From Aquilaria yunnanensis (lineage: Eukaryota; Streptophyta; Magnoliopsida; Malvales; Thymelaeaceae), in contig CM077593.1 in the NCBI GenBank assembly GCA_039654915.1, forward strand, positions 40,022,501 to 40,086,500: 64,000 bases of DNA, in the 5' to 3' direction. A model generated the notes under the pieces. That model did not search any database. It worked only from the letters and a program-made list of their open reading frames with translations, and was not told the origin of the DNA. Shown here one piece after another: positions 33,137 through 45,258 of the stretch. Within the stretch, counting starts at the first letter, position 1, and every line of letters begins with the position of its first letter. The translations under genes were made by a program, and so were the position numbers.

Positions 33137-33790
33137 AAGCCGAAGTGGGAACTTCGGTTTGTAGGCTTTCGAAGGGCGTCCTTCGGGACCTTGGGTGTAA
33201 TACTTGTGCCGAAGATGTACCTGTTTTCCAAAGACATGGGCTGTTCGGTTATAGCCCGTCCTTTGGTGTCTTCGAGGTCACCCACTTCTTTCCTTTTGCA
33301 GGGCTGCGTAACTTCGCGTCTTGTAACCAGGCGTGTCAGTCTGGAGCGGCGCGCCCAGGGTCTAGGGGTGTCAGAAAGCGTATCCCTCTTTTGGCGTGAT
33401 GGCTGACATGTGGCAGCTTGTTACTGGCGGGGACTGCGCCGGATACAGCAGGCACACCTTTTCACGCGTGATGAGTAGTTATGGCGTCTGTTCGCATTTG
33501 TGGAGTACTTTATGACGCCGGTTCGCCTACCCTCCTCGGCCTATATATACCTCTGTTCCGTCATAGTCTCCTTTTGCTTCTGCTTTTACTTTCAACTGCT
33601 TTCACGTTTTCTCCTGCTTTTTACGGCGATCCTCTTTGACGGAGTGTTTTCCGGCAACCCTTCGCGACGGCGTCTTCAAATCCAGATTTTGGCAAAACAT
33701 TTGGTGGGTTTTAACTTCTAGAGTCTTTTGCTTTTTAAGCTTTCCCGAAGTAATTTTTGGCATTTTTTTGAAATTGCTTTTCAGCCGACC
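33137..33790 (+). promoter_or_regulatory. Promoter and leader of the antisense gene in element D
   Basis: Non-coding. TATATATA at 33542-33549 lies about 248 bp before the ATG at 33791. Upstream are a few CGTGT and CGCGC motifs near 33330-33350. The unit that is duplicated in A occurs only once here (about 33205-33280). Confidence 0.55.
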
Positions 33791-36187
33791 ATGCCTATTC
33801 CCGCGAGCTGGCAACCTCTTTTGTCTCACCCTTGCTGCACCACTTCTAAAAAATTAAAAATATGGAAGACCAAATTCTTTCTTCCCTCGTATGCCATTAC
33901 AACGTTGCCACGTTCTGACCAGTTTAGCTTTTCAAACCGTGGCGACGAGGTTATCGTTTTCCAAGCCCAACTGAAGGCCGGACTTCGGTACCCTCGTCCG
34001 AAGATGATTTGCGACTTTTGCCAATTCCATGGCATTGCCGTAAATCAGCTTCCGCCGAACTCGTACTGCTACTTTAACGCCTTCCTCTGTATGTGCGGCG
34101 TTTTCAAAATAGAGCCCCACTTTATTCTTTTCATGCTGTACTATAAGCTCTTTGTGGTCCCGAAGGGTGGCTTTTACTTCATGCTACCTCGGGGATAAGG
34201 GAGCAAAAAGTATATGTTAACCTTTGCCACCAAGGACAGCTGGCGAGGGTGGCAACAAAAGTTTTTCTTTCTGAAGATGGAGGAGGCCTGGATGCACGTC
34301 TCGACCAAGTAGGCTCGGGGAAGGCCGGAGATGGACGTCGTTGATCCGAGGATAATGCTGACTCCTGAGTTGGCACCCATATTCGCGGACTTCGACAAAC
34401 GGATCCGAGCCGTCTTTGACTGGGATTCTGAGGTTCCTTCGTGCTCCCTTTGCCCTTCCCCATCAATTGGAAACTGATGACTGAGGAGGTTCTTTGGGAA
34501 CTAGGGGTCGTGAAGGAGCACAAGACGGACCTCGGGATGCCGGCTCCTGCTATCGCTGGGAAAGACTCTTGGTTGGTGCAACTCCTTAAGGAGGAAGTCA
34601 CTTATGAGTCCTTTTTTGAGAGTAAGTTATCCCAGGATTCTTTTGTTATAGTTTTACCCTGGACTCACACTGATGTTTTCTTTCTTTTTCAGAGATGGGC
34701 GACGACTCCGCTACCTACTACAAGTCCCTTTTCCTCGGTCAAGCCGAGAAGGGCGAGCAGACGAAGAAGGCCGTCTCCCGAAGGCGGAAATCATTTGGGG
34801 CTGGCCCATTGGTGGCCAAACGGGCAAAGAAGGACGTGCCTCCTCCTCTGGCAGAAATTCCCGAGGAGGCGCGAGAAGAGTCGGATGCTACTGCTGCTGT
34901 TCCGCCGGCCGAGGTTGCCGCTGCCGCCCCTTCTCGGAGTCCTCTTCCTCGGCAGCTCTTCTGGACGCCTTGGTGGAAGTCCCTTCTGCCGAGGAGCGTC
35001 GTAAGAGTAAAGGTAAGGAGATTTTTGCCAAGGAGGTTCGGTACTCCGATGATGACGTTGCGGAGGTGCTGCCAGGTTCATTTTCTTAGACAAGTTGTGG
35101 TACCTTTATTTCTTTAAGGGTTCCTTGTCTTGATAAATTTCTTGCTTTGCCGTGTAGGGGAGCTGCTACTCCCGAATTGGGCAGCCGAGCACGCCCGGAA
35201 ACGGGCTCTTCGGGATGCCCATATCCCGAAGGGGAAAATCCCGAGGGAGCCCTTTTGGTCGTTTACGGAGGACATGAATTTGTACTCCGGCGACTGCCCG
35301 TATATGGCCAACCAAATCTCAAGGGGGATCCTCACCGAGGCCTCCTTCAGGGCCGTTTCCGAAGCGTGCCCAAGCGATGAGTCCCTTGCTGCCAAGGTTT
35401 CCGAGCACGCTGCCCAGGTGTTCTTCAGGCCTTTGTTTTGCTTCCCCTTGATTTCTTCTAAGTGTTTGGCCAACTTTTTGCCTTACTAACTTTTGCTCTT
35501 ACTTCTTTGCAGCTGCTGGGGTACACCGGCCTCCTCGGGGTCCGGGTGGTGAAGGAAGCGGCGTTCCGAGTCTCGACCTTAGATCCCATAGAAAAATCTA
35601 AGGCCAAGTGCTCTGAATTGGCCGCCAAGAACACGAAAATGGCTGAAGCTGTGAAGATGGAGGTCGCTGCTATTCGGGAGGAGTTCGCGAAGGAGAAGGA
35701 GGAACTTTTGAAGGACTCATCCCAGAAGATTTCTGACCTCGGTGCCAAGGTGGCGGAGCTAACCTCGGCAAACAAATCATATCAAAAGGAGAAGTCAGAT
35801 TCTGAGGCTCTCCTGGCGAAGGTGCTTGCCGAGAAGGCCGAGGTCGAATCTTTGAAGAATGAGCCAAAGAAGAAGAAGACGAAGGCACTGAGGAAGGAGA
35901 TTACTGATCTGGAGAGTGAACGTGATGAGCTGGTGGTCGAGAAGAAGAAAGCCGACGAAATGACCAAGGTCGGTTTTCAAGACGTCTTTTGCCTCGCTCG
36001 TCACCAAGTGCTTCAGAGGTTCCCAGATCTGGACCTCTCTTTCTTGGAGGCCCTAAACATTCCCGAGGGGCCTCGATGGTCTTGGTCGAAAATCAAACAC
36101 CTGAACTTGCCCCTTTCTTTCCCGGCGCCGAAGGTGGTGGAAAAGGATGCAGGAGCTAGTGGCTCCCGAGATGCCGAGATTCCTTAG
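33791..36187 (+). pseudogene. Antisense gene of element D, decayed in exons 1 and 2
   Basis: Exons 33791-34621 (831), 34693-35075, 35158-35417 (260) and 35513-36187. Exon 1 lacks only the three leading codons seen in A. Intron 2 (35076-35157) holds stop codons and differs in sequence from A, while the flanking coding sequence is conserved, which supports splicing. Exon 4 is intact: a coiled coil rich in lysine and glutamate, then DLDLSFLEALNIPEGP, ending at TAG 36185-36187. Defects are TAA at 34196-34198, TAG at 34310-34312, a frameshift near 34430 and another near 34950. The exon 1 domain matches the Transposase_28-like block of A. Confidence 0.8.
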
Positions 36188-36468
36188 TTTGTTTTAGGGT
36201 CCATCGCGTTCTTATTTTTCTTCTTTGTAAGCAGATCCATCTCAATAAAGACTCTTTCTTAAAATTTTGGCTAAGTCTTTTGGTAAGTTTTTTCATTTCC
36301 CATTGTTCCGAACACGTTTGCTCAAGGGACTTCGGGAAATCATATCTTTGCCTATGTCAACGGTTACCTTTGCGAAATTCAGACTTGTATAACTCATGCT
36401 CAAGATTTTTGGGTAAGGAACTTTTGTACTTAGAAATTTTTCTGTAATACAATCTTTTCATCGAAATG
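36188..36468. other. 3' spacer of element D
   Basis: The 281-bp non-coding gap between the converging antisense gene and gag-pol. It has a single hairpin-type core near 36305-36345 (CCGAACACGTTTGCTCAAGG), against seven in A and B. Confidence 0.7.
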
Positions 36469-38034
36469 TTAAGCATAGAATTTTCTTAAGGCGTCCGAAT
36501 GCCATGTATTTTTCAACTCTACGCCTCCGGCGTCGCCGAGCTTGTAAACCCCTTTTCGCACTTCGGCAAGTACTAGATAAGGTCCTTCCCAATTTGCGTG
36601 AAGTACCCCGTGGGATGGCCTTCGGGGTCCAAATTCAGCCTTTCGGAGAATGAGGTCTCCTTTCTTTATTCCTTTTGGGCTGGCATGCAAGTTTATAGCG
36701 GCGGCCACTCTTTGCTGAAAAGCTTTTCTCCTCAGCTCGGCTATTTCTCTGTGTTCGCCGATGAGGTCAAGCTTGGTTCTCAAGCCGAGGTCATTTCCCC
36801 TTTCGTCGAACACTTGCACTCGCACCGATGGCTGCACTACCTCGATTGGGATGATAGCCTCTGTACCGAGAAGAAGTGAAAAAGGTGTTTCCCCTGTGGC
36901 TCTTCGGGGTGTTGTTCGGTAGCTCCATAACACACTTGGGAGCTCTCCCGGCCATTTCCGTTTTGCTTCCCCCAGTCTCTTTTTCAGACCATCTTTGATA
37001 GTCTTGTTGGATACTTCTACTTGCCCATTGCTTTGGGGGTGAGCTACTGGGGCGAAGTGCATTTTTATTCCGAGGTTGTTGATAAATTCTTGGAACCCTT
37101 TGTCTGTAAACTGGGACCCATTGTCGGCTACTAGTACCCTCGGTATGCCAAATCTGCATACAATGTTCTTCCATATGAACTTTCGCATATCCTTTGCCGA
37201 GATAGTCGCCAAAGGTTTCGCCTCGACCCATTTAGAGAAACAGTCTACTGCAACTACACAGAACTTTACGCCTTCAGGCGCTGTTGGGAGCGGCCCAATG
37301 AGGTCTATGCCCCAAACTGGGAAGGGCCAGGGATAGTCAACCGAAGTTACCATTTCCGAGGGTGTCCTCTGGATACTCATGTGTCTTTGGCAATTACCAC
37401 ATTTCCGGACGAACTGGCTAGCGTCCTTTCTTAGAGTAGGCCAAAAGTATCCTTGCCGAAGTATTACTGCTGTGAGGGCGTCAGTTCCAACGTGTGAACC
37501 ACATGCGCCTTCGTGAACTTCTTCGAGGATCATTTCAGTATCCTCCTCACCAACACACCTCTGCAATGGATTTGCATATCCTTGCCGATATAATTCTTCG
37601 CCAATGAGGAAAATCGACCGGAGCGTCTTCGAACTTTTGCAGCTTCGTGGGGTTCTTCGGGGAGCGCATTGGTTGTGAGATATCTTTTTATTGGGTCTTT
37701 CCAGCCTTTTCCCGAAGTTACTATGCTCAGCACTGTGATGCTCGGTTGATTTAGCACCTCGGTGCATGTTTTTGATTTCGCCAAGCAGTCTGCTTTGGTG
37801 TTATCTCACCGAGGTACGTTTTCGATTCGTACGGTGTCGAACTCTCAATTGAGCTCTGCTACCAGTTCATGGTATTTTGCCAGGTCGGGTCCTTTGCCCC
37901 ATAATCCCCTACTGTTTGCCGAACTACCAGCTGGGAATCGCTGTAGGCTTTTAAGTTTCTTATACCAATTTTCCTGGCTAGGCGCAATCCTGCTATGAGG
38001 GCTTCATACTCGGCGACATTATTGGTGACGTTGA

Positions 38035-41000
38035 TGTCACACCTCGCACAGGCCCTGGCCCATCACTAAAGAGGTTTGACTCTTAAACCTTAAGTTTAAC
38101 TCCCAAAACTTCAATTCATATTAAACCTCCCAACTTGAGTTTAACCTGTTAACTAGAGTTTAATTCCAGTTTCTTAGATTCGGCCAATTTAGGTAACTTA
38201 ACTTTAAGTCTTATTTTCTTAAGTTGAAAAGCCTGGGAGGTGGCCCAGGTGGCTTTTATGTGGATTCATTAAGTTACTTGCAGCAAGGGCAAGGCCCAAA
38301 CCCTTAACTTGCTCCACAAGCAAGGATTCAATTGATTTCTTGCACAACAAGCAAGGCAACACTTAATGCAATTTAAGTGCATAAATGGTGTGGATCAAGT
38401 GTACTAACTATATGGCAACCAAGAAGCCCACAAGATTTGGTTTAGATTTTGAAAAACCATATACAAAATGTGCATGGTGCTCATGGCTAATTAAGGTACA
38501 CATAATTATGCACAACATTTTCATGAAGTAAGGCCTATACTATTCACATAAAGGTGCCAAACCTTGGCCCATAATATCCAGCAAACATAAGCCAGCATAA
38601 TGCCATCCATAATCCATACATAACTTGGCATACAAAATCCATAAAGCATCACAAGTCTAGGTGTTAAAGACTACACATATTAACACAAAAAGGGTAGTCT
38701 ACCTAGCAACCATAACATGGCTACACATGCCATGAAACCAAAAGTATTTATGCCAAGTTTACATTCCAAGACTCCTAATGGTCAAACATGACCTTAAGTA
38801 TGCCATACAAGAGCACACATTGCAACACCAACTCAATGGCTTGATTCATGGTCATGAAGGAAAACACTATGATCAAAGCTACAGTCCAGGTATCCATAGC
38901 TCTCCTAGACAAGTCTCCAACTACTGCCTGCAAACTTCAACTATAAGTCTCGGCCAATCAAGGAATAAGACTTGTAAATGAATCAAAATGCTAAGCCAAG
39001 CACACATTGGCACATACCTTGCAAAACAAGCAAAATATAAGCACTAAGCACACACACAAGCAGCTTAGCCCTACTCAGGCCGAATGTCCTTGCCTGAAAA
39101 ATAAAGGATGGGCAAGGAGCATATAACTCAGTAGGGTTCACTTAAAACATATACAACTCATATTGAGTCTATTTAGTTAAGCTGAGTAATCACTCAAAGC
39201 TTAACCTCCCATTAGTTAGCTCAACCTGCAAAACAAACACCAAGACAAGAAAAACAGGCATATACATATATAAAACAGATAAATAAGTCAAATATTTCAT
39301 AAGTGGGGTTAGCATGCACAAGGAAACACCAAAGCACACAAGTACACACACACCCTCCACCATGTTGCTCTCGGGCATATAAGCCATACATGTACCCATG
39401 TGCATTTCTTGCACACAAACTTACCAATACACCATTTCCATTTGGGGCTCCCAAAATGCCAAGCAAATAGGCCACATTTACTTGCATTTCTAGTACATGT
39501 ACCATAGTTAATTAGCTAATCAACAGAACAACCAAGTATAACCATTAAGCCCATCAAGTAACTAAGGTCATACGGCACATTTAACCATCACTTAGCCACT
39601 CTAGACACTTGAATCATGGTGTACATTACCAAGCAAAGTCAAGTGCCAGTGAACCCTACCTCAATAGCTCTTGGTTACAACCAAGCTTCAAGTATCCAAG
39701 TGTTCCTCAACCTCAATGCCTAGCATAATAACACATAGGCATCATCAACACACAATCATGGATTAAACTACCATGTCTCATATGAAAAACACTACGATAC
39801 ACACACTTAAGCTCTCGGCCAAAAAGCTCAATTCCATATATATGTGTTACTCATCATTCCAACACACCACATGATATTCTAATCATCAATGAATATCATC
39901 TATGGCCTTAATTCCAATTAACCAAGTGAAATGCACCATTCCACTTTATTCCAAGCTTTCGGCCAAAATTGCCCATCTCACATAACAATGTTCCTCATCA
40001 ACTCAATCCATTATATAATCACCAAATCATCAATAAGGCTTACTCATGGCACAATTTCCATGTTACCAAGTAAAGGACACTCAACACATTAATCCAAGGT
40101 CTCGGCCATAGTGCCCATTTGCACACATCAATGTTCTTCATCATTTCAAACCAACATACATTCACTAACTCATCATTTATCAATAATCATGGCATCAAGG
40201 CCATATAAACACAAGAAGAACATGATTTACCTCACAAAGCACTTTTCGGCCAAACTTAAACTTGCTCAACTTGACGTTCTTCACCTAAACTTGCCTAACA
40301 CAAGAACAAATAGGCGACAACAATACTTAGTCATGGATTAATTTCCATGGAATGCAAGAAGAACACCAAGTTTATTTACTCAACACATTCGGCCAAACTA
40401 AGTTTCCACATTAACATATAATTTGCTCAATTCACCTAGCTTAATCATCACTTGAGCAATCAATACCCTTGTTCATGGAAGAAATACCATGGATTCAAGG
40501 AAAAACTCAAGGATTACCTCAACCTTAGGTTGAATACTTCTCGGCCTTTGCTTGATTCTTCAAGAACAACTTGAAATTGAAGTAGTCTAGCATCGAAATC
40601 AAGCTCTCAAGCTTGAATCCTTCACCCAAGCTCCACACTCCTTCAACGAATCTTGAAACCGAGACCAAGTTTGAGAGAACTCAAGAATATAAGCTAGATA
40701 AGCTTTCGGTCAAGTGAAGAAATAATGTCAAGGTAAATGGCTTGACTAGTTTCGGCCGAATCAACTTGGGTTTTAGTTAGCTAAAAGGCTAACTTTGGCT
40801 TCCATTTTCTTGCATGAAGCAATGATGCCCTCAAGTCTATATAATCACAATGCCGCCCTTAAAACTTGTGTCTAATATGTCATTGAATTCACACCTTGGC
40901 CCATAATGCCAAGCAAATAAACAACACAAGTACCAATGTGTAATAAGGACCCATGCATAACCGGCCATGTAACTAGTCAAACAACTAATTAGTTTAACTA

Positions 41001-41360
41001 TTAACTAGTGAATAGTACACTAGTGGTAGACAAAACATGACTAGCAATCATTGTTGTCCCCCAAAATTAGTCTAGTCTTGCACTAGTCATCATAAAAGTT
41101 TGCATGGCCAAAATCTCCATCTCAAATTTGATAGTTTTAATTGTACCCCTCATCTAAGTGTACAATTTGGTCCCCTTTCTCTGTTTTCTGTCAGTTTTCC
41201 CACAGTTCCTTCTCATGTGCAATTTGACCCTAAAAGTCTCCAGCTTTACACTTAGGTCACTGCACTAGTTTCCATAGTTCCTCTTACTTTCCCCTTTCTG
41301 TTTCCTCTTGTTTCCTTGGTTCTCCTTGGCCTAAGCCAAGCACTTAGGAGGTGCCTAAGA
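38035..41360. repeat. X2: complete solo LTR of family X (3326 bp)
   Basis: It starts TGTCACACC and ends GCCTAAGA, with target duplication GTTGA at 38030-38034 and 41361-41365, and splits pol of D. It is AT-rich, without reading frames of note and without a second LTR or primer site inside. A diverged tandem repeat of about 130-150 bp lies near 39829-40260, each unit starting at a TCGGCC motif. X1, X3 and X4 are further copies. The long LTR and TGTCACACC terminus recall Tekay or Del chromoviruses, but without coding sequence the class is a guess. Confidence 0.8.
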
Positions 41361-44300
41361 GTTGAAGCTGAACTTGATGGCCTTCATTACTTCTAGACCT
41401 TCGGGGCCTCTGATAATTACCCCAGCGCCCTGATGTTCGGACCCCGAGGCTCCGTCAACATATAAAGTCCATTCTGGCCCACCTTCGCTGGGCTCTAGAT
41501 GGCTGTACTCGGCGATGGGCACTTCGGCATTGAAGTCTGCCAGGGCCTGAGCTTTTATGGCTTTCCGAGGTTCATAAGTAATATCGTGTTCACCAAGCTC
41601 TATGCACCATTTGGAGAGCCTTCCTGAATGATCAACTTTTCTCATGACATCCCGCAGGGGTAGACTGCTTCGGTATGGTCGCAGCCTCCTTCCTGCTAGC
41701 ACCAAGGCATATAGAGCTTTTTGCAGCAAAGGATACCTGACTTCTGCGCCGTGCAGCGACTTGCTTACATAATAGACCGGCCATTGCCTCGGCCCTTCCT
41801 CTTTTATGAGGACTGAGCTTACTACTTTTTCTATGACGGCGAGGTATAATACGAGGGGCTCTCCCTCGCGAGGCTGTCGCAAAGTGAGCAGGCGTGCTAA
41901 GTAGATTTTGAGTTCTTCCCAGGCCTTTTGGCAGTCTTCGTTCCAAGGATGATCGTCACTTCCGAGGTTGCCCTCCTTTTTTGCTGCCTTAGTAAGGACT
42001 TTGAAGAATGCTCGGCACCGATCTCCATATCTGGAAATAAACCTACTAAGAGAGGTTATCCTTCCAGTGAGTCTCTGCACATCTTTTATTGTGACGGGAG
42101 TTCAGAATTCGAGTAGAGCCCTGATTTTTTCCGGGTTAGCATCAATGCCTCTTTCTGATACCATGTACCCAAGAAACTTTCCCGAGGTCACTCCGAAGAT
42201 GCACTTTTCGCGATTAAGGCGGATCCCGAAGGTTTTGAGCTGGTGGAAAGTTTCCTTTAGATCTGCGACATGGTCGTTAGACAGCTTGCTCTTGACTATC
42301 ATGTCGTTGACGTAGACTTCCATGTTTCTCCCTATTTGGTCGCTGAAGACCTTACTCATCAACCTCTGGTAAGTGGCTCCTACATTTTTTAGCCCGAACG
42401 GCATCCTAATGTAACAATATGTTCCACCCTCGGTGATGAAGGCGGTTTTTTCCTCGTCTTCAGGGTCCATCCTTATTTGATGAAACCCACTAAAAGCGTC
42501 GAGGAAAGTTAGGAGCTTGTATTCGGCAGTTGAGTCTACCAATCGGTCTATTGGGGGGAGAGGGTATGAATCCTTTGGTCAAGCATCGTTCAAGTTTCTG
42601 AAGTCGATGCACATCCGGAGCTTACTGGTCCCTTCTTTTGTAGCAATAACCACATTGCTCAACCATTCGGGGTACTTGACCTCCCTGATTACATCAGCGT
42701 CCAATAAGCGCTGGACTTCAGTTTTGACGAAGTCATTTTTGTGGGCCGAGATGCCCCGTTTCTTTTGCCGGACAGGTTTTGCTTCCGGGCTTACTTTAAG
42801 GCTGTGCTGTACCACGCGAGGACTTACACCCGGCATATCTTTCGGCGAGTAGGCAAACAAGTCTTTATTCATCAATAGAAAGGATACAAGTTTTTTCTTA
42901 TCACCTTCGGCCAAATTTTTCCCTATTCGGGTACTTCGGCCTGGGACAAGTTCTACTTCTTCCATCTCTACCTTTGCGGAATCTTCTGCCTTGCCCTTTT
43001 TTGGCTTTAAAGCCTCTACCCCTACAGCTTGTGCGAACTTGTTTGCTGGAGCTTTTCATACTTTGACGAACACCTTCCTTACTTCGCCCTGATCAATGAA
43101 GATTTCCGCGTCTCCATCCTTGGTGGAAAAAGTGACAGTCAAGTATCTTACATTAGGGCGAATGTGCAGATTTCCCTGTGTTTGTCTCCCAAGGATGGCG
43201 TTGTATGATGAAGGGACATCCATAACGATGAACCTTGTCATTGTGGAGGCGAATAACTCAGTTGTCCCATCAACCAAAGTCCCTTTCACCATTAGGGGAA
43301 GATCAATCCACCCGAGGACAGGCAGTTCCGATGGTCCTACCCCAAATGTGGGTGAGGTGACGGGCTTGAGGTCGCTGTTGGATATGCCCAAGTTCAGCAG
43401 CAAATGTAAAAACAGGACGTCTGTGTTTGATCCATCATCAAGCAAGACTCTCTTGACGTCCCAGTTTCCTATCCTCACCATGACCAACAGCGGGTCGTCC
43501 TGGGGAAAGACGATGGTGGAACCATCCTTATGGGCCAGCTTCTTCGTCGAGCTCTGATATTCCATGACTGATATTTCTCTGGCCTTCCTCTTCCTTTCCG
43601 AGGATGGGAGTCTCGTTGTGATTGTTTGTATTATCCCGGCCGGAGGTGGAGGGCGCCTCTTCGGACTTCGGTTCCTCCGTCTATAGGAGTCGTAATCTTC
43701 ATCATCTGCCTTTCCTTCCTCTTCTTTCCTCCCCTTCGGGGAAGGCATTCGCAGATAGCGTCGAAGTTGGCCTAGTTTTATTAGCGACTTTATGTACTTC
43801 TTCAATTGGAAGCAGTCTTTGGTGTCATGGCCATGGTTGCGGTGAAACCGGCAGAACTTCTTCATATTTTTCTTATTATCAGCGGTCATGGCCCTTGGCC
43901 GCTGGATCTGGGTTCCCTGCCTTTCTATTGTCATGAGGATGTTGGTCCTCGTGGTGTTCAGGGGCGTAAAGTTATGGAGTTTCCTTCCCCGCACTCTCCT
44001 AGGTCGGCCTGCTTGGTTCGCCGAACACCGTATTTGGTGGCTCGACCCTTCGGCACGGGCGTGCTCGGACTTTGGTCCAGCCATCGTCAGCTCTTCGGCT
44101 GTCATGTGCTGCTCGGCCCTTCGGTAAAACTCACCAAGCGTGTCCGGAGGTTCTTTGGAAAATTCATAAAAGAGCTGTGAGTCCCTCCAAAGGCCCCGTG
44201 TCATGGCGAGGATGCGTATTTTGGGCCGAAAGTCTGGGACACTCAAGGCTTCTCTGTTAAACCTTTCGACATAGTCGCGGATGGTTTCTCCGTTTCTTTG

Positions 44301-45234
44301 CGCTATGTTGAACATCTGGACAGGCATTTTTGCCGTCGGCCGACTTCCAATGAATTGCTGCGTGAAGGCTGTAGATAACTCCTGGAACTCCCTGATGGTT
44401 CCTGGAGCCAATGAATTGTACCACGCAGTTGCTGGTCCTGTGAGGGTGACCTCAAAACATTTGCACAAGGTAGCATCGTCTACACCGTGCATCATCATGC
44501 TGCGTCTGTACTTGGTTAGATGAGCCTGTGGATCAGTCCGGCCATCACAAGTTTCCAGCCGAGGTACCCAGAAGTCACTTGGCATGGCTGCCTCTACTAT
44601 AGTTCGGGTGAATGGGGACTCATCCCAACAGAAGGTCTCAGACAGCCTGGCCCATACCGGCTTGCGAGCTACTTGTTTTTCCACTCTGTCCAACCTCGCT
44701 AATATTTTCTCCATAAGGATCGTGGCACTAGGTTCTTCTTCTGGGAAGGGAGATTGCCGGCGCCTCTTCGAGGAGTGACTTCGGTGCCGAATGGATTTAG
44801 ACTTCGCCTCGGGTGATGAGCTCCTTCGGTGTGGGATCTTGGGTCGCTTGGACCCAGCTCGTCCTGTAAGCCGTGACCCGAGGAGCATGTTTTCTGTTGA
44901 AGACTCCTCACGTGGGCCCCCATCTCCCGAACTACGATGGACTGGTTTGGGGCTTCCTTCCCAAGGGCATGCAGGCGAGGGAGGCCTTTGGGCCTGAGCT
45001 TGTTGTGGCCACCTTCGGTCTATCTGCTGTGTCATTTTAGCCACAACAGAACGTTGAAAGTCACGTAAAAAGCTCATGGTTATGACCAGAGGGCGCTCTT
45101 CCTCAGGTGTGGAAGTCCCTGGATGGGTTTGCTTAGTAGCCGGTTGAACTTCAGGTGCGGACAGGGACCTCGGAAGTCCCTTGTCCTTCGAACGTCGAGT
45201 TTCAACAACGGCAACCTGAGGGTAATTTCCCATA

Positions 45235-45246
45235 GATGGTGCCAAA
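45235..45246 (-). other. Primer binding site of element D, decayed
   Basis: The minus strand reads TGGCACCATC after a 2-base spacer, where A and B have TGGCGCCGTC. Both differences are CpG-type transitions. Confidence 0.75.
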
Positions 45247-45258
45247 TGATTCCCAGAG

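Larger units (their letters stand above)
36469..45246 (-). pseudogene. gag-pol: Gag-Pol of element D, split by X2 and with several lesions
   Basis: Pieces 45246-41366 and 38029-36469. Gag and protease are open from the primer site to a TGA at 43056-43058, with capsid, the knuckle CRFHRNHGHDTKDC and protease DDG all recognisable. Further stops are TGA 42579-42581, TGA 42102-42104 and TGA 37806-37808, and small frameshifts lie near 37882 and 37610. A 24-base in-frame deletion at about 41673 removes eight residues from the first RNase H. X2 splits the archaeal-type RNase H. The integrase part (37600-36469) is open and keeps the zinc finger and DD(35)E motifs. The true ATG lay in the LTR and is separated by Y. 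It is non-functional. Confidence 0.9.
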
